Positions 1 through 8,815 of a DNA stretch of 64,000 nt are shown here, in pieces (position 1 is the stretch's first letter; the number at the start of each line of letters is the position of its first letter). The DNA is from Treponema brennaborense (GTDB lineage: Bacteria > Spirochaetota > Spirochaetia > Treponematales > Treponemataceae), in assembly GCA_023666275.1 (NCBI GenBank), contig JAMPCJ010000007.1, positions 1-64,000 of the forward strand, written 5' to 3'. Under the pieces are notes generated by a model that was given only the letters and a program-made list of their open reading frames with translations, was not told the DNA's origin and ran no database searches. A program made the position numbers and the translations under genes.

Positions 1-94
1 ACTCCTCTTCTTTCTTTGTCAATACCTTCTTCGCACTTTTTCTGCTTTTTTCCGCGCCTTCTTGCAGCGCAGCTTAAAGACGGTATCGTTTTTT

Positions 95-124
95 ATTTTA
101 TCCTTCCCCTACACCACTTGTCAA
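95..124 (-). promoter_or_regulatory. Leftward sigma-70-type promoter at window edge
   Basis: Read on the minus strand, a perfect -35 TTGACA (119-124) is followed after 18 bp by a -10 TAAAAT (95-100). A purine-rich GAGGAG lies at the extreme left edge (about 1-10). The inference is that a leftward gene starts just outside the window. The rest of 1-275 shows no coding region I can support. Confidence 0.5.
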
Positions 125-275
125 TACCCCCGCTGGATAAAAAATTAAATATTTCCGGTATTTTTTCAAATCAGACAAGCTTGTTATTCTGATGCAGCGA
201 ATCTTCATTCTTCCTATTGCAAAATGACAAAAAACGTGATAATGTCGATTTTAACAAAAAACAATAGAGGTTTAT

Positions 276-2255
276 ATGAAAAAATTCACATTTAATAAAG
301 ACCTGCCGGAAAACCTGCCGCTTCTTTTCAAAATGAGAACCGAACAGTGTTCCAATATATATTTTCAAGCGGCAAAAGATGCTTCCGGCACATATCAATA
401 TTACACATACGCCTCTGTTTATGACAATGTAATTGCACTTGCCGCAGAACTTCGTGCGCTCGGCGTTTCGCGTTCGGAGGCAGTCGCAATTATTTCGGAC
501 AACCGACGGGAATGGTTTATAACAGATATGGCGCTGCTTTCTCTCGGCGCCGCGGACGTGCCGCGCGGATGCGATTCCATGGGAGCGGAAATTCGTTTTA
601 TTATCGCATATACAAATTGTTCGGTCGGTTTTTTCGAAAACGGAAAGCAGCTTGCAAAAGTGCTCGAAAAGGCGGAAGACGTTCCGCTGCTGAAAACCGC
701 GGTACTGTATGAACAGCTGACCGAGGAACAAAGCGCGAAAGCCGCAGCAGCGGGAATAACCGTGCGGTATTTCGCCGAAATGCTCGATTCCGGACAAAAA
801 AAGCTGATGGTGAAAAACGGCAGTCCGTCGGGAAAAGCATTGCGCGCCGCAATCGAAGCGGAAATGGAAAAAACTTCCGCAGATGATGTTGCGACAATAA
901 TTTTTACGTCCGGTACGACAGGAACGCCGAAAGGCGTTATGCTGACGCACCGCAATTATCTTACACAGCTTTCGGTTATGCATAATTTTCTGCCGTGCAA
1001 ACCCGGCGACTGGTGGATGAGCGTACTTCCGGTGTGGCATAGTTTTGAACGGGCATTTCAATATATCGCATTCCTGCTGAAATGCGGAATTGCGTATTCA
1101 AAACCGGCAGCGCCGATACTGCTTGCGGATTTAGCCGCCGTTCGTCCGCATTGGATGTGCGGCGTGCCGCGTTTATGGGATTCTGTTGCGCAGGGAATCA
1201 TGCGTTCCGCCCGCAAAAAAGGCGGCATACAGTTTATGCTGTTCAAATTTTTTATCCGCGCGGGAAAACGCTATGCGCTGGCACGGGATATGGTTACCGG
1301 CTGCATTTGCCGGCTGCATAAACGTTCCCGCATTGCAGACTTTTTGACGGGCGTGCTGTCCTATATACTGCTGCTGCCGATCCACGGCTTAGGCGAAATT
1401 CTTGTGTACCGCGGCATACGGGCAAAACTCGGCGGCAGAATGACCGCGGCTATTTCCGGAGGCGGTTCGCTGCAAAAAGATACCGATGCATTTTACAGAG
1501 CTATCGGATTCAAACTGCTCGAAGGATACGGACTGACGGAAACTGCGCCGGTGCTTTCCCTGCGGTATTACAAAAAACCGCGGCCGGGCTGCGTCGGAGC
1601 TGTGCTGCCGTGCGTGGAAATAAAAATCGTTGCCGAACAAAACGGCGTTCCGTCATCTTCCGAACCGCTGCCGCCGGGAAAGCGCGGACTTATCTTTGCC
1701 CGCGGTCCGCAAATTATGAAAGGATATTACAAGCGCCCGGACTTGACGGCGCAAATCATCGATAAAGACGGCTGGCTCAATACCGGCGATCTCGGCATGC
1801 TGACGTATGATAATGAAATTAAAATCACCGGACGCGCAAAAGACACAATCGTGCTGCTCGGAGGAGAAAACGTGGAACCGGGAATAATAGAAAGTGCGCT
1901 GCGCGAAAGCCAGTATATAGAAACCGCAGTTGTATTAGGTCAGGATCAAAAATATCTCGGCGCGCTTATCGTTCCGTCGAAAGAAGCCTGCGTTTCTTAC
2001 GCCGAAGAAAACGGAATCGAAACCATGGCATACGATCAGCTTCTCGAATCGAACGAAATTCGCGAATTGATAAACCATGAAATTTATACGCGTGTTTCGG
2101 CGGAAAACGGATTCAGACTTTGCGAAAAAATTTTCCGTTTTGAACTGCTGCCGGACAGTTTTGCCGTCGGCTCGGAACTTTCCGGCAAACAAGAACTCAT
2201 GCGTCCTAAAATCGCAGCAAAATACAAGAAACAAATAGAAAAACTTTTTGTGTAG
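276..2255 (+). CDS. AMP-dependent synthetase / long-chain acyl-CoA ligase
   Basis: This 659-residue protein belongs to the adenylate-forming enzymes, which activate a carboxylic acid with ATP, usually to make acyl-CoA. The phosphate-binding motif TSGTTGTPKG is at residues 211-220. Later come the GYGLTE motif, the WLNTGDLG segment, and an A10-type region around ITGRAKD with a glycine-rich GGENVEP. Length fits the membrane-associated long-chain acyl-CoA synthetase (FadD15/FAA-like) subgroup. A GAGGT ribosome-binding site precedes the ATG. The gene stands alone, convergent with dapB. The substrate cannot be read from sequence; free fatty-acid uptake is the usual role in treponemes. Confidence 0.85.
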   Translation: MKKFTFNKDLPENLPLLFKMRTEQCSNIYFQAAKDASGTYQYYTYASVYDNVIALAAELRALGVSRSEAVAIISDNRREWFITDMALLSLGAADVPRGCDSMGAEIRFIIAYTNCSVGFFENGKQLAKVLEKAEDVPLLKTAVLYEQLTEEQSAKAAAAGITVRYFAEMLDSGQKKLMVKNGSPSGKALRAAIEAEMEKTSADDVATIIFTSGTTGTPKGVMLTHRNYLTQLSVMHNFLPCKPGDWWMSVLPVWHSFERAFQYIAFLLKCGIAYSKPAAPILLADLAAVRPHWMCGVPRLWDSVAQGIMRSARKKGGIQFMLFKFFIRAGKRYALARDMVTGCICRLHKRSRIADFLTGVLSYILLLPIHGLGEILVYRGIRAKLGGRMTAAISGGGSLQKDTDAFYRAIGFKLLEGYGLTETAPVLSLRYYKKPRPGCVGAVLPCVEIKIVAEQNGVPSSSEPLPPGKRGLIFARGPQIMKGYYKRPDLTAQIIDKDGWLNTGDLGMLTYDNEIKITGRAKDTIVLLGGENVEPGIIESALRESQYIETAVVLGQDQKYLGALIVPSKEACVSYAEENGIETMAYDQLLESNEIRELINHEIYTRVSAENGFRLCEKIFRFELLPDSFAVGSELSGKQELMRPKIAAKYKKQIEKLFV

Positions 2256-2276
2256 CCGCGCAAAAAAACGCGTTAT

Positions 2277-3053
2277 TTACGGCAGCAAATCGCTCATGGT
2301 GTACAATTTTCCGGAAAGGAGACTTCCGTTTGAAAGCCCCGCATGAAGCCATGCCATAGCCCGTACCGCGCCGACAGCGAATCCCTCTCTCGAACGCGCC
2401 ATATGCGTCAGTTCAATGGTGTCCGACGGCGAATCAAAAAACACGGAATGCGTTCCCGGCACCGATCCGATACGCGTACTCGAAACATGCAGCTGGTTCG
2501 GTTTCGGCTTTGAATGGAATGCGTCTGTAACAATTTCCGTTTTTGCGGAATTCGCAGCCATAATTTTTGCGGCTATTTCAAGCGCAGTTCCGGAGGGGCT
2601 GTCCGCTTTTTGGTTATGGTGCGCTTCCCAGACAGCGGTGTCGTATTCATCGAAATTTTTCATAAGCGCTGCCGCCGCCGAAACTATCCGGTAAAACAAA
2701 TTAACGCCTATCGAAAAATTAGCCGCATAAAAAAGAGTTCCGCCGCATGTTTCCGCAAGAGAAGCAACCGCATCGATATGATTCGACCATCCGGTAGTGC
2801 CCACAACGATAGGAATGCCGAGCGGAAGCAGCGCGCTGATGTTTCCCATGACGGTATCGGGATTTGTAAATTCAATCACGCCTTCCGCGCCGCAGTTTTT
2901 AACTGCTTCCGCCATTTCTTCCGCAGAAGAAGCGCGCACAGAGGCATCGGCGGCGTAAGTATCGATTGTCGCGGCAATGACATTTCCTCTTTTTACCGCG
3001 ACAGATTCTATCATGTGCCCCATTTTTCCGTATCCGACAAGAGCTATTTTCAT
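2277..3053 (-). CDS. dapB: 4-hydroxy-tetrahydrodipicolinate reductase
   Basis: DapB reduces hydroxy-tetrahydrodipicolinate with NAD(P)H in the diaminopimelate/lysine pathway. The N-terminal dinucleotide motif GYGKMG is at residues 7-12. The family signature KADSPSGTA, with the catalytic Lys, is in the middle, preceded by EAHHNQ. At 258 residues it has normal family length. I chose the ATG at 3053, which has a GGGGGA element upstream; an in-frame ATG at 3065 would add four residues. It lies 92 bp downstream of lysC on the same strand, so the two probably form a lysine/DAP operon. No dapA is seen nearby. Confidence 0.93.
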   Translation of the reverse strand: MKIALVGYGKMGHMIESVAVKRGNVIAATIDTYAADASVRASSAEEMAEAVKNCGAEGVIEFTNPDTVMGNISALLPLGIPIVVGTTGWSNHIDAVASLAETCGGTLFYAANFSIGVNLFYRIVSAAAALMKNFDEYDTAVWEAHHNQKADSPSGTALEIAAKIMAANSAKTEIVTDAFHSKPKPNQLHVSSTRIGSVPGTHSVFFDSPSDTIELTHMARSREGFAVGAVRAMAWLHAGLSNGSLLSGKLYTMSDLLP

Positions 3054-3145
3054 ATTTTCCCCCATAAGTCTTTCCGCAGTAAAATAAAAGCGCCGCTGCG
3101 CAGAATTTTCAGTGCGGACTTGATAAAATCTCCGCTTTGTTTTGC

Positions 3146-4501
3146 TTAACGCGCAGACATATTCAATTTCGAATGCGCGCCGAAAAACGCGTCATGCAGC
3201 ACGCGGACAGCTCTTTCCGCTTCGTCATCATCGACAATCATGCTGATATTCACTTTCGAAGCGCCCTGACTGATCATCTGTACGTTTATCCCCGCTTCGT
3301 TCAAAGCCGAAAAACATGCCGCAAGAATCATGCTTGAATATCCGACATCGCAGATTATCGTGACAATCGATTTTCCCGTCCGGCATTCTATATCACCGGC
3401 TTTTTTCAAATCGGCAAGAAGCCCGTCGAGTTTTTTTCCGGTCTTTACCGTCAGCGAAACAGACACTTCGCTGGTAGCGATTACATCGATGCTGATGTCC
3501 CATTTCAAAAACTGATTGAAAACATGGGCAAGGAAGCCCGACGCACCGAGCATTCTCGACGAAACAATGTCCAAAAGCGTTACGCCGCTTACAAACGTAA
3601 CCGCGCGAACCGGAGGCACCGGAGCGGAATGTTTCTCGACAATAATAGAACCCGGCGATTGTATATTGTACGAATTTTTTACGCGCACCGGCGTATTTGT
3701 TTTTCGGCACGGCAGCATTGAACGCGGATGCAGCACCTGCGCACCGAAATACGCAAGCTCCGCCGCTTCTTCATACGTTGCTTCCGGCACAAGCTGCGCG
3801 TCGGGAACAATCCGCGGATCCGCGGACAAAATACCGTCGACATCTTTCCAGGTTTGAATTTCATCCGCCTTCAGTGCCGCGCCGATCATCGTTGCGGTTA
3901 AATCGCTGCCGCCGCGGCCGAGCGTTGTTATGTATCCATTTGCATCTTTCGCGATAAATCCCGTAACAACCGGCACGGATTTTTCGCTGCCGGAAACATA
4001 CGGCAAAAACGCCTGCGGAATTGTCTGCCATACATCGTCAAGCAAGTCCGCCGCCATGAAATTGGAATCGGAAATAAATCCCGCGTCCCAGGCGTCATAA
4101 AAACGCGCGGGATGCACATTTTCGGAAAGATAGGCAGCCATAATGCGGACAGAAAGACGTTCGCCGAACGACACAAGATAATCGCGCGTCCGCTTGGTCA
4201 ATTCGCGGAGCATGGAAATTCCCGCAAGCAATGTTTTCAGTTCCGCAAAAAGGCTGTTTATTGCTTCGGTGCCGATTCCGAGCTGCGCCGCGGTATTCTG
4301 ATGCAGCGTTTCGATTTTCGATATATCGGCGCTGCCTGCCAGTGCGTTTTCCGCGGCTTCAAGCAAGTAATCAGTCGTATCTCCCATTGCGGAAAGCACA
4401 ACGACAGGTTTTTCGGGAATGTAATGCTCGATAATTTTCGCAACATGACGGATTCTTTCCGCGTCGGCAACCGACGATCCGCCGAATTTCATGACTATCA
4501 T
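3146..4501 (-). CDS. lysC: Aspartate kinase
   Basis: Aspartate kinase phosphorylates L-aspartate, the entry step to lysine, threonine and methionine. The N-terminus has the KFGGSSV motif of the amino-acid kinase fold. The middle has a TLGRGGSDLTA segment, and the C-terminal ~150 residues look like paired ACT domains, as in allosterically regulated enzymes. Length of 451 residues is that of the monofunctional enzyme. The ATG at 4501 has no Shine-Dalgarno, and a TATTAT -10 (4509-4514) ends only 7 nt upstream, so the mRNA may be leaderless. It is divergent from the nuclease gene and followed by dapB. Confidence 0.93.
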   Translation of the reverse strand: MIVMKFGGSSVADAERIRHVAKIIEHYIPEKPVVVLSAMGDTTDYLLEAAENALAGSADISKIETLHQNTAAQLGIGTEAINSLFAELKTLLAGISMLRELTKRTRDYLVSFGERLSVRIMAAYLSENVHPARFYDAWDAGFISDSNFMAADLLDDVWQTIPQAFLPYVSGSEKSVPVVTGFIAKDANGYITTLGRGGSDLTATMIGAALKADEIQTWKDVDGILSADPRIVPDAQLVPEATYEEAAELAYFGAQVLHPRSMLPCRKTNTPVRVKNSYNIQSPGSIIVEKHSAPVPPVRAVTFVSGVTLLDIVSSRMLGASGFLAHVFNQFLKWDISIDVIATSEVSVSLTVKTGKKLDGLLADLKKAGDIECRTGKSIVTIICDVGYSSMILAACFSALNEAGINVQMISQGASKVNISMIVDDDEAERAVRVLHDAFFGAHSKLNMSAR

Positions 4502-4508
4502 ACGTGTA

Positions 4509-4514
4509 ATAATA
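4509..4514 (-). promoter_or_regulatory. -10 element of lysC-dapB (near-leaderless start)
   Basis: TATTAT on the minus strand ends 7 nt before the lysC ATG, which predicts transcription starting at or next to the start codon. The matching -35 is poor (TATGCA at 4532-4537, spacer 17) and overlaps the -35 of the divergent nuclease promoter. Confidence 0.4.
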
Positions 4515-4530
4515 TCACAAAGCCGTGTTC

Positions 4531-4559
4531 TTGCATACCGTCATTGTTTATTCTATAGT
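4531..4559 (+). promoter_or_regulatory. Promoter of RNB-family nuclease, leaderless
   Basis: TTGCAT (4531-4536), a 17-bp spacer and TATAGT (4554-4559) form a good sigma-70-type promoter. The predicted start, 7 nt past the -10, falls on the A of the ATG at 4566, and no Shine-Dalgarno is present. Confidence 0.6.
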
Positions 4560-4565
4560 AAAGCA

Positions 4566-6527
4566 ATGATACCGAAAAACGCGCTTGTCATTTACAAAAA
4601 TCAGCCGGCAATTGTCCTTGAAGCAGGCGAAAAATATACCATTCGCTTTTGCACGCAGCTGCCGTCTGCCGGCGGAAAACCTGCTCAATACGCCACGCAG
4701 AAAGTCAGGAACAAAGATATTCGGCTGCTGCATGCCGGCAGCGTATCTTCGATTGAAACGATTCTGCTCAATGCATCGGACAAAATGCTTGCGGAACAGC
4801 TTACGCGCGCCGTGCAGGAAGCGCATGAACTGCTTCTTTCCGACGCTCAAACATCCGCTGCTCCGATTTCCGTCAAGGAATTAGCGGAATTAGCACTCGG
4901 CGATTTTTCCGCAGACACCGCCTGGGCGCTTTATTCGCTGCTGACGGAAACGCCGTTTTTCGCGCCGGATACGGAAAATGCGGCGGACGACGGCATTTTT
5001 TTTATTCCCAGAACGCAGGAAGCCGTCAGTCAAATCCGCCAAAAAGCGGATGCGAAAGAACACGAAACGGAAATCCGCAATAATTTTCTGCTGCGGCTCA
5101 AAAAAAAGCAGCTCGATCTGCCGGCGGACAGGCAGTTTATGCAGGAAATAGAAGCGCTCGCGCTTGGGAAAACCGGCAAATCAAAAATCATGAAAGATGC
5201 CGGATTTTCGGAAACGCCTGAAAAAGCGCATAAACTGCTGCTTGACACAGGAATATGGGACATTACGCGCAATCCGCATCCGCCGCGTTTTGATCTTTCC
5301 ACGCACTCCGCAGCGGAAGTGCTTCCGCCGCCGCCGGAAGAAGAACGCTTTTCCGTTTCGCATACCGCATACGCAATCGACAACGAATGGAGCACCGATC
5401 CTGACGACGCCGTCGCGTTTGACGGAACATATTTGTGGGTGCATATCGCGGATCCGGCTTCGACTGTGCTGCCGGACACATCCATCGATCTTTCCGCACG
5501 GGAACGCGGCGCAACGCTGTATATTCCCGAAGGCGCCGCAAGAATGCTTTCCGAAGAATCTCTCGAAGATTACGCGCTCGGTCTGCGCGAATTCGATAAC
5601 GGCATTCCCACGGAGCAAAAATCCCGCGCGCTGTCATTCAAAATTCAGCTTGATGAATTCGGCAATATTATCGGCACGGATGTCCTGCGCACACTGGTTT
5701 TCGTAAAACGGATTACCTACAAGCAGGCGGATGAGCAGAAACATACGGAAGCTTTGGCACCGCTTTTTTCCATAGCGCAGCGCAATATCGCCAGACGGGA
5801 AAAAGCCGGCGCCGTGTTCATTAAAATGCCGGAAATACACATATCGGTACGGCAGGATGAATATGAAAAACACGTTGAAATAACGGATATTCCTCATTAC
5901 GAATCAGCCGACGTCGTGCGCGAACTGATGCTTTTGGCCGGCGAAGCCGCTGCGAAATTCGCATTCAGCCGCAATATTCCGTTCCCGTATATCAGCCAGG
6001 ACGCGCCGGACATTCCCGACACGCTTCCGCAGGGACTTGCAGGGCAGTACAAACTGCGGCGCTGCATGAGAAGCAGAACCGTAAGCGTAACACCGTCAGC
6101 CCATGCGGGACTGGGACTTGCCATGTACAGCCAGACAACAAGTCCGCTGCGCCGCTACGGCGATCTTGCCGCACATCAGCAGCTGCGTGCGTTTATAACG
6201 GGAAAGGAACCCATGGATAAAGATACGCTGCTCGAACATATCAGCGCAGGAGATGCAGCGGCAGGCGCGGCAGTGAAAGCCGAACGCAAAAGCAATCTTC
6301 ACTGGATTCTCGTGTATTTGCTCCGGCATCCGCAGTGGACAGGAAATGCCGTCGCCGTCGAAATACGGAACAAACAAACCGTGTTTTTTATTCCGCAGCT
6401 TGCACTGGAAACCAGCCTCGTGCCGAACGGCGCAATTGCACTGAATGAAAGCATAACCGTACAAGCAGGCAGTATCAATCTTGCGGAATTAACCGTAACA
6501 TTCAGACAAGTCGGCACAGAAAAATAA
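4566..6527 (+). CDS. RNase II/R family (RNB-domain) exoribonuclease
   Basis: RNB-domain enzymes degrade RNA 3'-5' processively. The diagnostic acidic motif is NEWSTDPDDA near the start of the RNB domain, corresponding to the metal-binding aspartates of RNase II. The RNB domain fills about residues 270-580 and a short C-terminal extension follows. The N-terminal ~250 residues are divergent and lack obvious paired cold-shock domains, so I do not call it rnr or rnb. At 653 residues it resembles RNase II in size. I chose the ATG at 4566 because the protein similarity begins there and a promoter places the transcript start there; in-frame sequence upstream overlaps the divergent lysC promoter. Confidence 0.85.
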   Translation: MIPKNALVIYKNQPAIVLEAGEKYTIRFCTQLPSAGGKPAQYATQKVRNKDIRLLHAGSVSSIETILLNASDKMLAEQLTRAVQEAHELLLSDAQTSAAPISVKELAELALGDFSADTAWALYSLLTETPFFAPDTENAADDGIFFIPRTQEAVSQIRQKADAKEHETEIRNNFLLRLKKKQLDLPADRQFMQEIEALALGKTGKSKIMKDAGFSETPEKAHKLLLDTGIWDITRNPHPPRFDLSTHSAAEVLPPPPEEERFSVSHTAYAIDNEWSTDPDDAVAFDGTYLWVHIADPASTVLPDTSIDLSARERGATLYIPEGAARMLSEESLEDYALGLREFDNGIPTEQKSRALSFKIQLDEFGNIIGTDVLRTLVFVKRITYKQADEQKHTEALAPLFSIAQRNIARREKAGAVFIKMPEIHISVRQDEYEKHVEITDIPHYESADVVRELMLLAGEAAAKFAFSRNIPFPYISQDAPDIPDTLPQGLAGQYKLRRCMRSRTVSVTPSAHAGLGLAMYSQTTSPLRRYGDLAAHQQLRAFITGKEPMDKDTLLEHISAGDAAAGAAVKAERKSNLHWILVYLLRHPQWTGNAVAVEIRNKQTVFFIPQLALETSLVPNGAIALNESITVQAGSINLAELTVTFRQVGTEK

Positions 6528-6533
6528 CTGCCG

Positions 6534-6569
6534 AAAAAAAAGAGCTGTTCCCGACAGAGAACAGCTCTT
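6534..6569 (-). terminator. Rho-independent terminator of the ABC ATPase gene
   Basis: An 11-bp perfect stem (6540-6550 with 6559-6569) with an 8-nt loop is followed on the minus strand by a run of seven T (complement of 6534-6540). There is no T-run on the plus side, so it serves the leftward gene ending at 6620. Confidence 0.8.
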
Positions 6570-6580
6570 CAAAACCGCTG

Positions 6581-6611
6581 CGAAAAGGTATTTTCATGAA
6601 ATACCTTTTCG
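6581..6611. other. Perfect 13-bp hairpin after the ABC ATPase gene
   Basis: A 13-bp perfect inverted repeat (6581-6593 with 6599-6611) with a 5-nt loop lies between the stop of the ATPase gene and its terminator. It lacks a T-run. It may protect the mRNA 3' end or assist termination. Confidence 0.6.
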
Positions 6612-6619
6612 GCAAAAGC

Positions 6620-7735
6620 TTACCAGGTCTTTTCTATGGATTCACAGATATTTTCTTCCGTTTCCATATCAAAGAATTTCGCTTTTTCCATAGCAGGAAC
6701 AAAATTAGCCGTATCGCCGATCTGATATTTATTCTCAGGCGGTGTGCGGGCAATAATTGTCTGCGTTTTTGTGTTCAAATACAAATGCGTTTCCGCACCG
6801 AGCGGCTCGATAACGGATATGCTCATCTGCATATTATTCGACGCGGCGGGAGTTTTTACGTATTCCAAATCCTCCGGACGAATTCCCAAAGAAACTTCTT
6901 TGCCGATATACGCTTTCAGGAATTTTGCCTGTTCCGCAGTAGGCGCAACTTCAAAAGTTCCCTCGTCCGCAAGCAGCTGACCGTTTTTCTCGACGATTTT
7001 AACGGCAAGGAAATTCATCGGCGGCGAACCGATAAAGCCTGCGACAAATTTATTGATCGGGTGATTGTACAGATACAGCGGCGAACCGATCTGCTGGATC
7101 ACGCCGTCTTTCATAACGACAATCTTGTCGGACATGGTCATGGCTTCAATCTGATCATGCGTAACATAAATCATCGTCGCTTTCAGGCGGTAGTGCAGAT
7201 CCGAAATTTCCGCGCGCATCTGAACGCGGAGCTTGGCATCGAGGTTCGAAAGCGGTTCGTCAAACAAGAATACTTTCGGGCTGCGGACAATGGCACGTCC
7301 GACGGCAACACGCTGGCGCTGACCGCCGGAAAGCGCTTTCGGTTTGCGGTCGAGCAGCTTTTCGATATCAAGGATTTTTGCGGCGTCGGTAACGCGGCGT
7401 TCTATTTCGGCTTTGTCGACTTTTCTGATTTTAAGACCGAATGCCATGTTGTCGAATACCGACATGTGCGGATACAGCGCGTAGTTCTGGAAAACCATCG
7501 CGATGTTTCTGTCTTTCGGCGGCGTATCGTTCATCCGCTCGCCGTCTATGAATAAATCGCCTTCCGTAATGTCTTCCAGTCCGGCAATCATTCTCAATGT
7601 TGTTGATTTTCCGCATCCGGAAGGACCGACGAAAACAACAAATTCTTCGTCGTCTATGACAATATTCGCGTTGTTAACAGCGCGCACATTGCCGTCATAG
7701 ACTTTACCGATTCCCTTTAATTCAACTTTTGCCAT
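6620..7735 (-). CDS. Sugar-type ABC transporter ATP-binding protein (UgpC/MsmK/MalK family)
   Basis: This is the ATPase subunit of a carbohydrate or glycerol-phosphate importer. Walker A GPSGCGKST is at residues 37-45, the signature LSGGQRQRVAVGRA follows, and Walker B is FLFDEPLSNLD. The C-terminal ~130 residues form the TOBE/regulatory part with the GIRPEDL motif. Length of 371 residues is typical. The ATG at 7735 follows a GGGAGG ribosome-binding site; an upstream in-frame start at 7753 would overlap that site. There are no permease or binding-protein genes nearby, so it is probably a shared ATPase like MsmK, energising several importers. It has its own strong promoter and terminator. Confidence 0.92.
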   Translation of the reverse strand: MAKVELKGIGKVYDGNVRAVNNANIVIDDEEFVVFVGPSGCGKSTTLRMIAGLEDITEGDLFIDGERMNDTPPKDRNIAMVFQNYALYPHMSVFDNMAFGLKIRKVDKAEIERRVTDAAKILDIEKLLDRKPKALSGGQRQRVAVGRAIVRSPKVFLFDEPLSNLDAKLRVQMRAEISDLHYRLKATMIYVTHDQIEAMTMSDKIVVMKDGVIQQIGSPLYLYNHPINKFVAGFIGSPPMNFLAVKIVEKNGQLLADEGTFEVAPTAEQAKFLKAYIGKEVSLGIRPEDLEYVKTPAASNNMQMSISVIEPLGAETHLYLNTKTQTIIARTPPENKYQIGDTANFVPAMEKAKFFDMETEENICESIEKTW

Positions 7736-7772
7736 GTAAGCAAAGCCTCCCAAAGATTTATTTTATGTTTTC

Positions 7773-7801
7773 AGTATAACGCGGATATATTCACAGGTCA
7801 A
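7773..7801 (-). promoter_or_regulatory. Promoter of the ABC ATPase gene
   Basis: On the minus strand TTGACC (7796-7801), a 17-bp spacer and TATACT (7773-7778) lie about 40 bp before the start codon. The -35 is back to back with the -35 of the tRNA-Val promoter. Confidence 0.7.
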
Positions 7802-7807
7802 CAACTA

Positions 7808-7836
7808 TTGACCAAAATACGCCGATTTCGTATGAT
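7808..7836 (+). promoter_or_regulatory. Promoter of tRNA-Val
   Basis: TTGACC (7808-7813), a 17-bp spacer and TATGAT (7831-7836) give a near-consensus promoter, with the predicted start about 30 nt before the tRNA. Confidence 0.7.
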
Positions 7837-7873
7837 AACGATGCGCGTGCCGTTCCGCACGGTGCACGGCAGC

Positions 7874-7945
7874 GGGCAATTAACTCAGTGGTAGAGTGCT
7901 ACCTTCACACGGTAGAAGTCACTGGTTCGAATCCAGTATTGCCCA
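7874..7945 (+). tRNA. tRNA-Val(CAC)
   Basis: The 72-nt cloverleaf has a perfect acceptor stem (GGGCAAT with ATTGCCC), a D arm, an anticodon stem CTACC/GGTAG around the loop TTCACAC, and a T arm ACTGG/CCAGT with loop TTCGAAT. The anticodon CAC reads GTG valine codons. The discriminator base is A, and CCA is not encoded. No T-tract terminator follows, so read-through into the SIMPL gene 130 bp downstream is possible. Confidence 0.95.
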
Positions 7946-8075
7946 TGGTTATTCTTATTCCGCCGAAGCGAAAACGCGGAATGCCGCCGGTCTGCGGATA
8001 TTTTTTCCGAGGACGGCAGTCTCCGGCGCGGGCGGACTTTTGCGATTTCCCAGAAAATTCGGAGGCTTTTCCCCC

Positions 8076-8783
8076 ATGAAGAACAAAAAACTTTTTTCGG
8101 CGTTTTTTTTATCTGCGGCAGTCATATCAGCGTTTTCGGCTCTTTCCTGCACGGCAGGAAGCGGCGCGCGGACGGTAACGGCGGCGGGAAGCGGTTCGGT
8201 ATCGGTGCTTCCGGATGTCGCGGTAATAAAACTGTCGGTCATTACAAGAAATGTTTCGGTAAAGGAAGCTTCCGCCGAAAACACACGGCTTATGACGCAG
8301 GTTCAGCAGGCAATTCAGGCTGCCGGAATAGCGCCGGAGTCTTTTTCCACCTCGAATTACCGCATATATCAGGAAAACGCTTACTCTTCCGCAAAAAATA
8401 CTTCGGAACCGTACCGCGTATCGAATATGCTTACCATTATTTTGAAAGACATAGCAAAAACGGGCGCAGTCATTGATACCGCGATTGCGGCGGGCGCAAA
8501 CGAACTTTCGTCTTTGGATTTCAGCGTGCTCGATGCGCAGAGTGCCGCACAGGAAGCGCGGATTTTGGCAGTCAAACAGGCGGAAGAAAACGCGCGGCAA
8601 CTTGCGGAAAACGCCGGCGCAAAACTCGGCAGGATTGTTACGATTTCCGAAGAAAACTACACGCAGCCGCTTTATCAAAGCAATGTGCGGCTCATGGCTA
8701 CCGATACGGGAGCAGGCACGCCGGTTTCGGCAGGCAAAAGCGACATAACGGTTTCCGTGCGCTGCATATACGAACTGAAATAA
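8076..8783 (+). CDS. SIMPL-domain (DUF541) lipoprotein
   Basis: The 235-residue protein has an N-terminal signal with hydrophobic core and the lipobox-like SALSC, so it is probably lipidated at that Cys (about residue 25) and held in the periplasm or outer membrane. The rest is one SIMPL/DUF541 domain, visible from the VTAAGSGSVSVLPD start, the central YRIYQEN region and the C-terminal SDITVSV strand. Family members (BP26, YggE) form oligomeric periplasmic rings; their exact biochemical role is unclear. GGAGG lies upstream of the chosen ATG at 8076. It is followed 32 bp later by serS on the same strand. Confidence 0.85.
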   Translation: MKNKKLFSAFFLSAAVISAFSALSCTAGSGARTVTAAGSGSVSVLPDVAVIKLSVITRNVSVKEASAENTRLMTQVQQAIQAAGIAPESFSTSNYRIYQENAYSSAKNTSEPYRVSNMLTIILKDIAKTGAVIDTAIAAGANELSSLDFSVLDAQSAAQEARILAVKQAEENARQLAENAGAKLGRIVTISEENYTQPLYQSNVRLMATDTGAGTPVSAGKSDITVSVRCIYELK

Positions 8784-8815
8784 CTTTATATTTATATCGG
8801 AAGAAGGATTTTCGG

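Noticed and set aside
171-1061. Long open frame antisense to the acyl-CoA ligase
   Set aside because: It has a Cys/Arg/Phe-rich, non-domain translation and lies opposite a clear enzyme gene.
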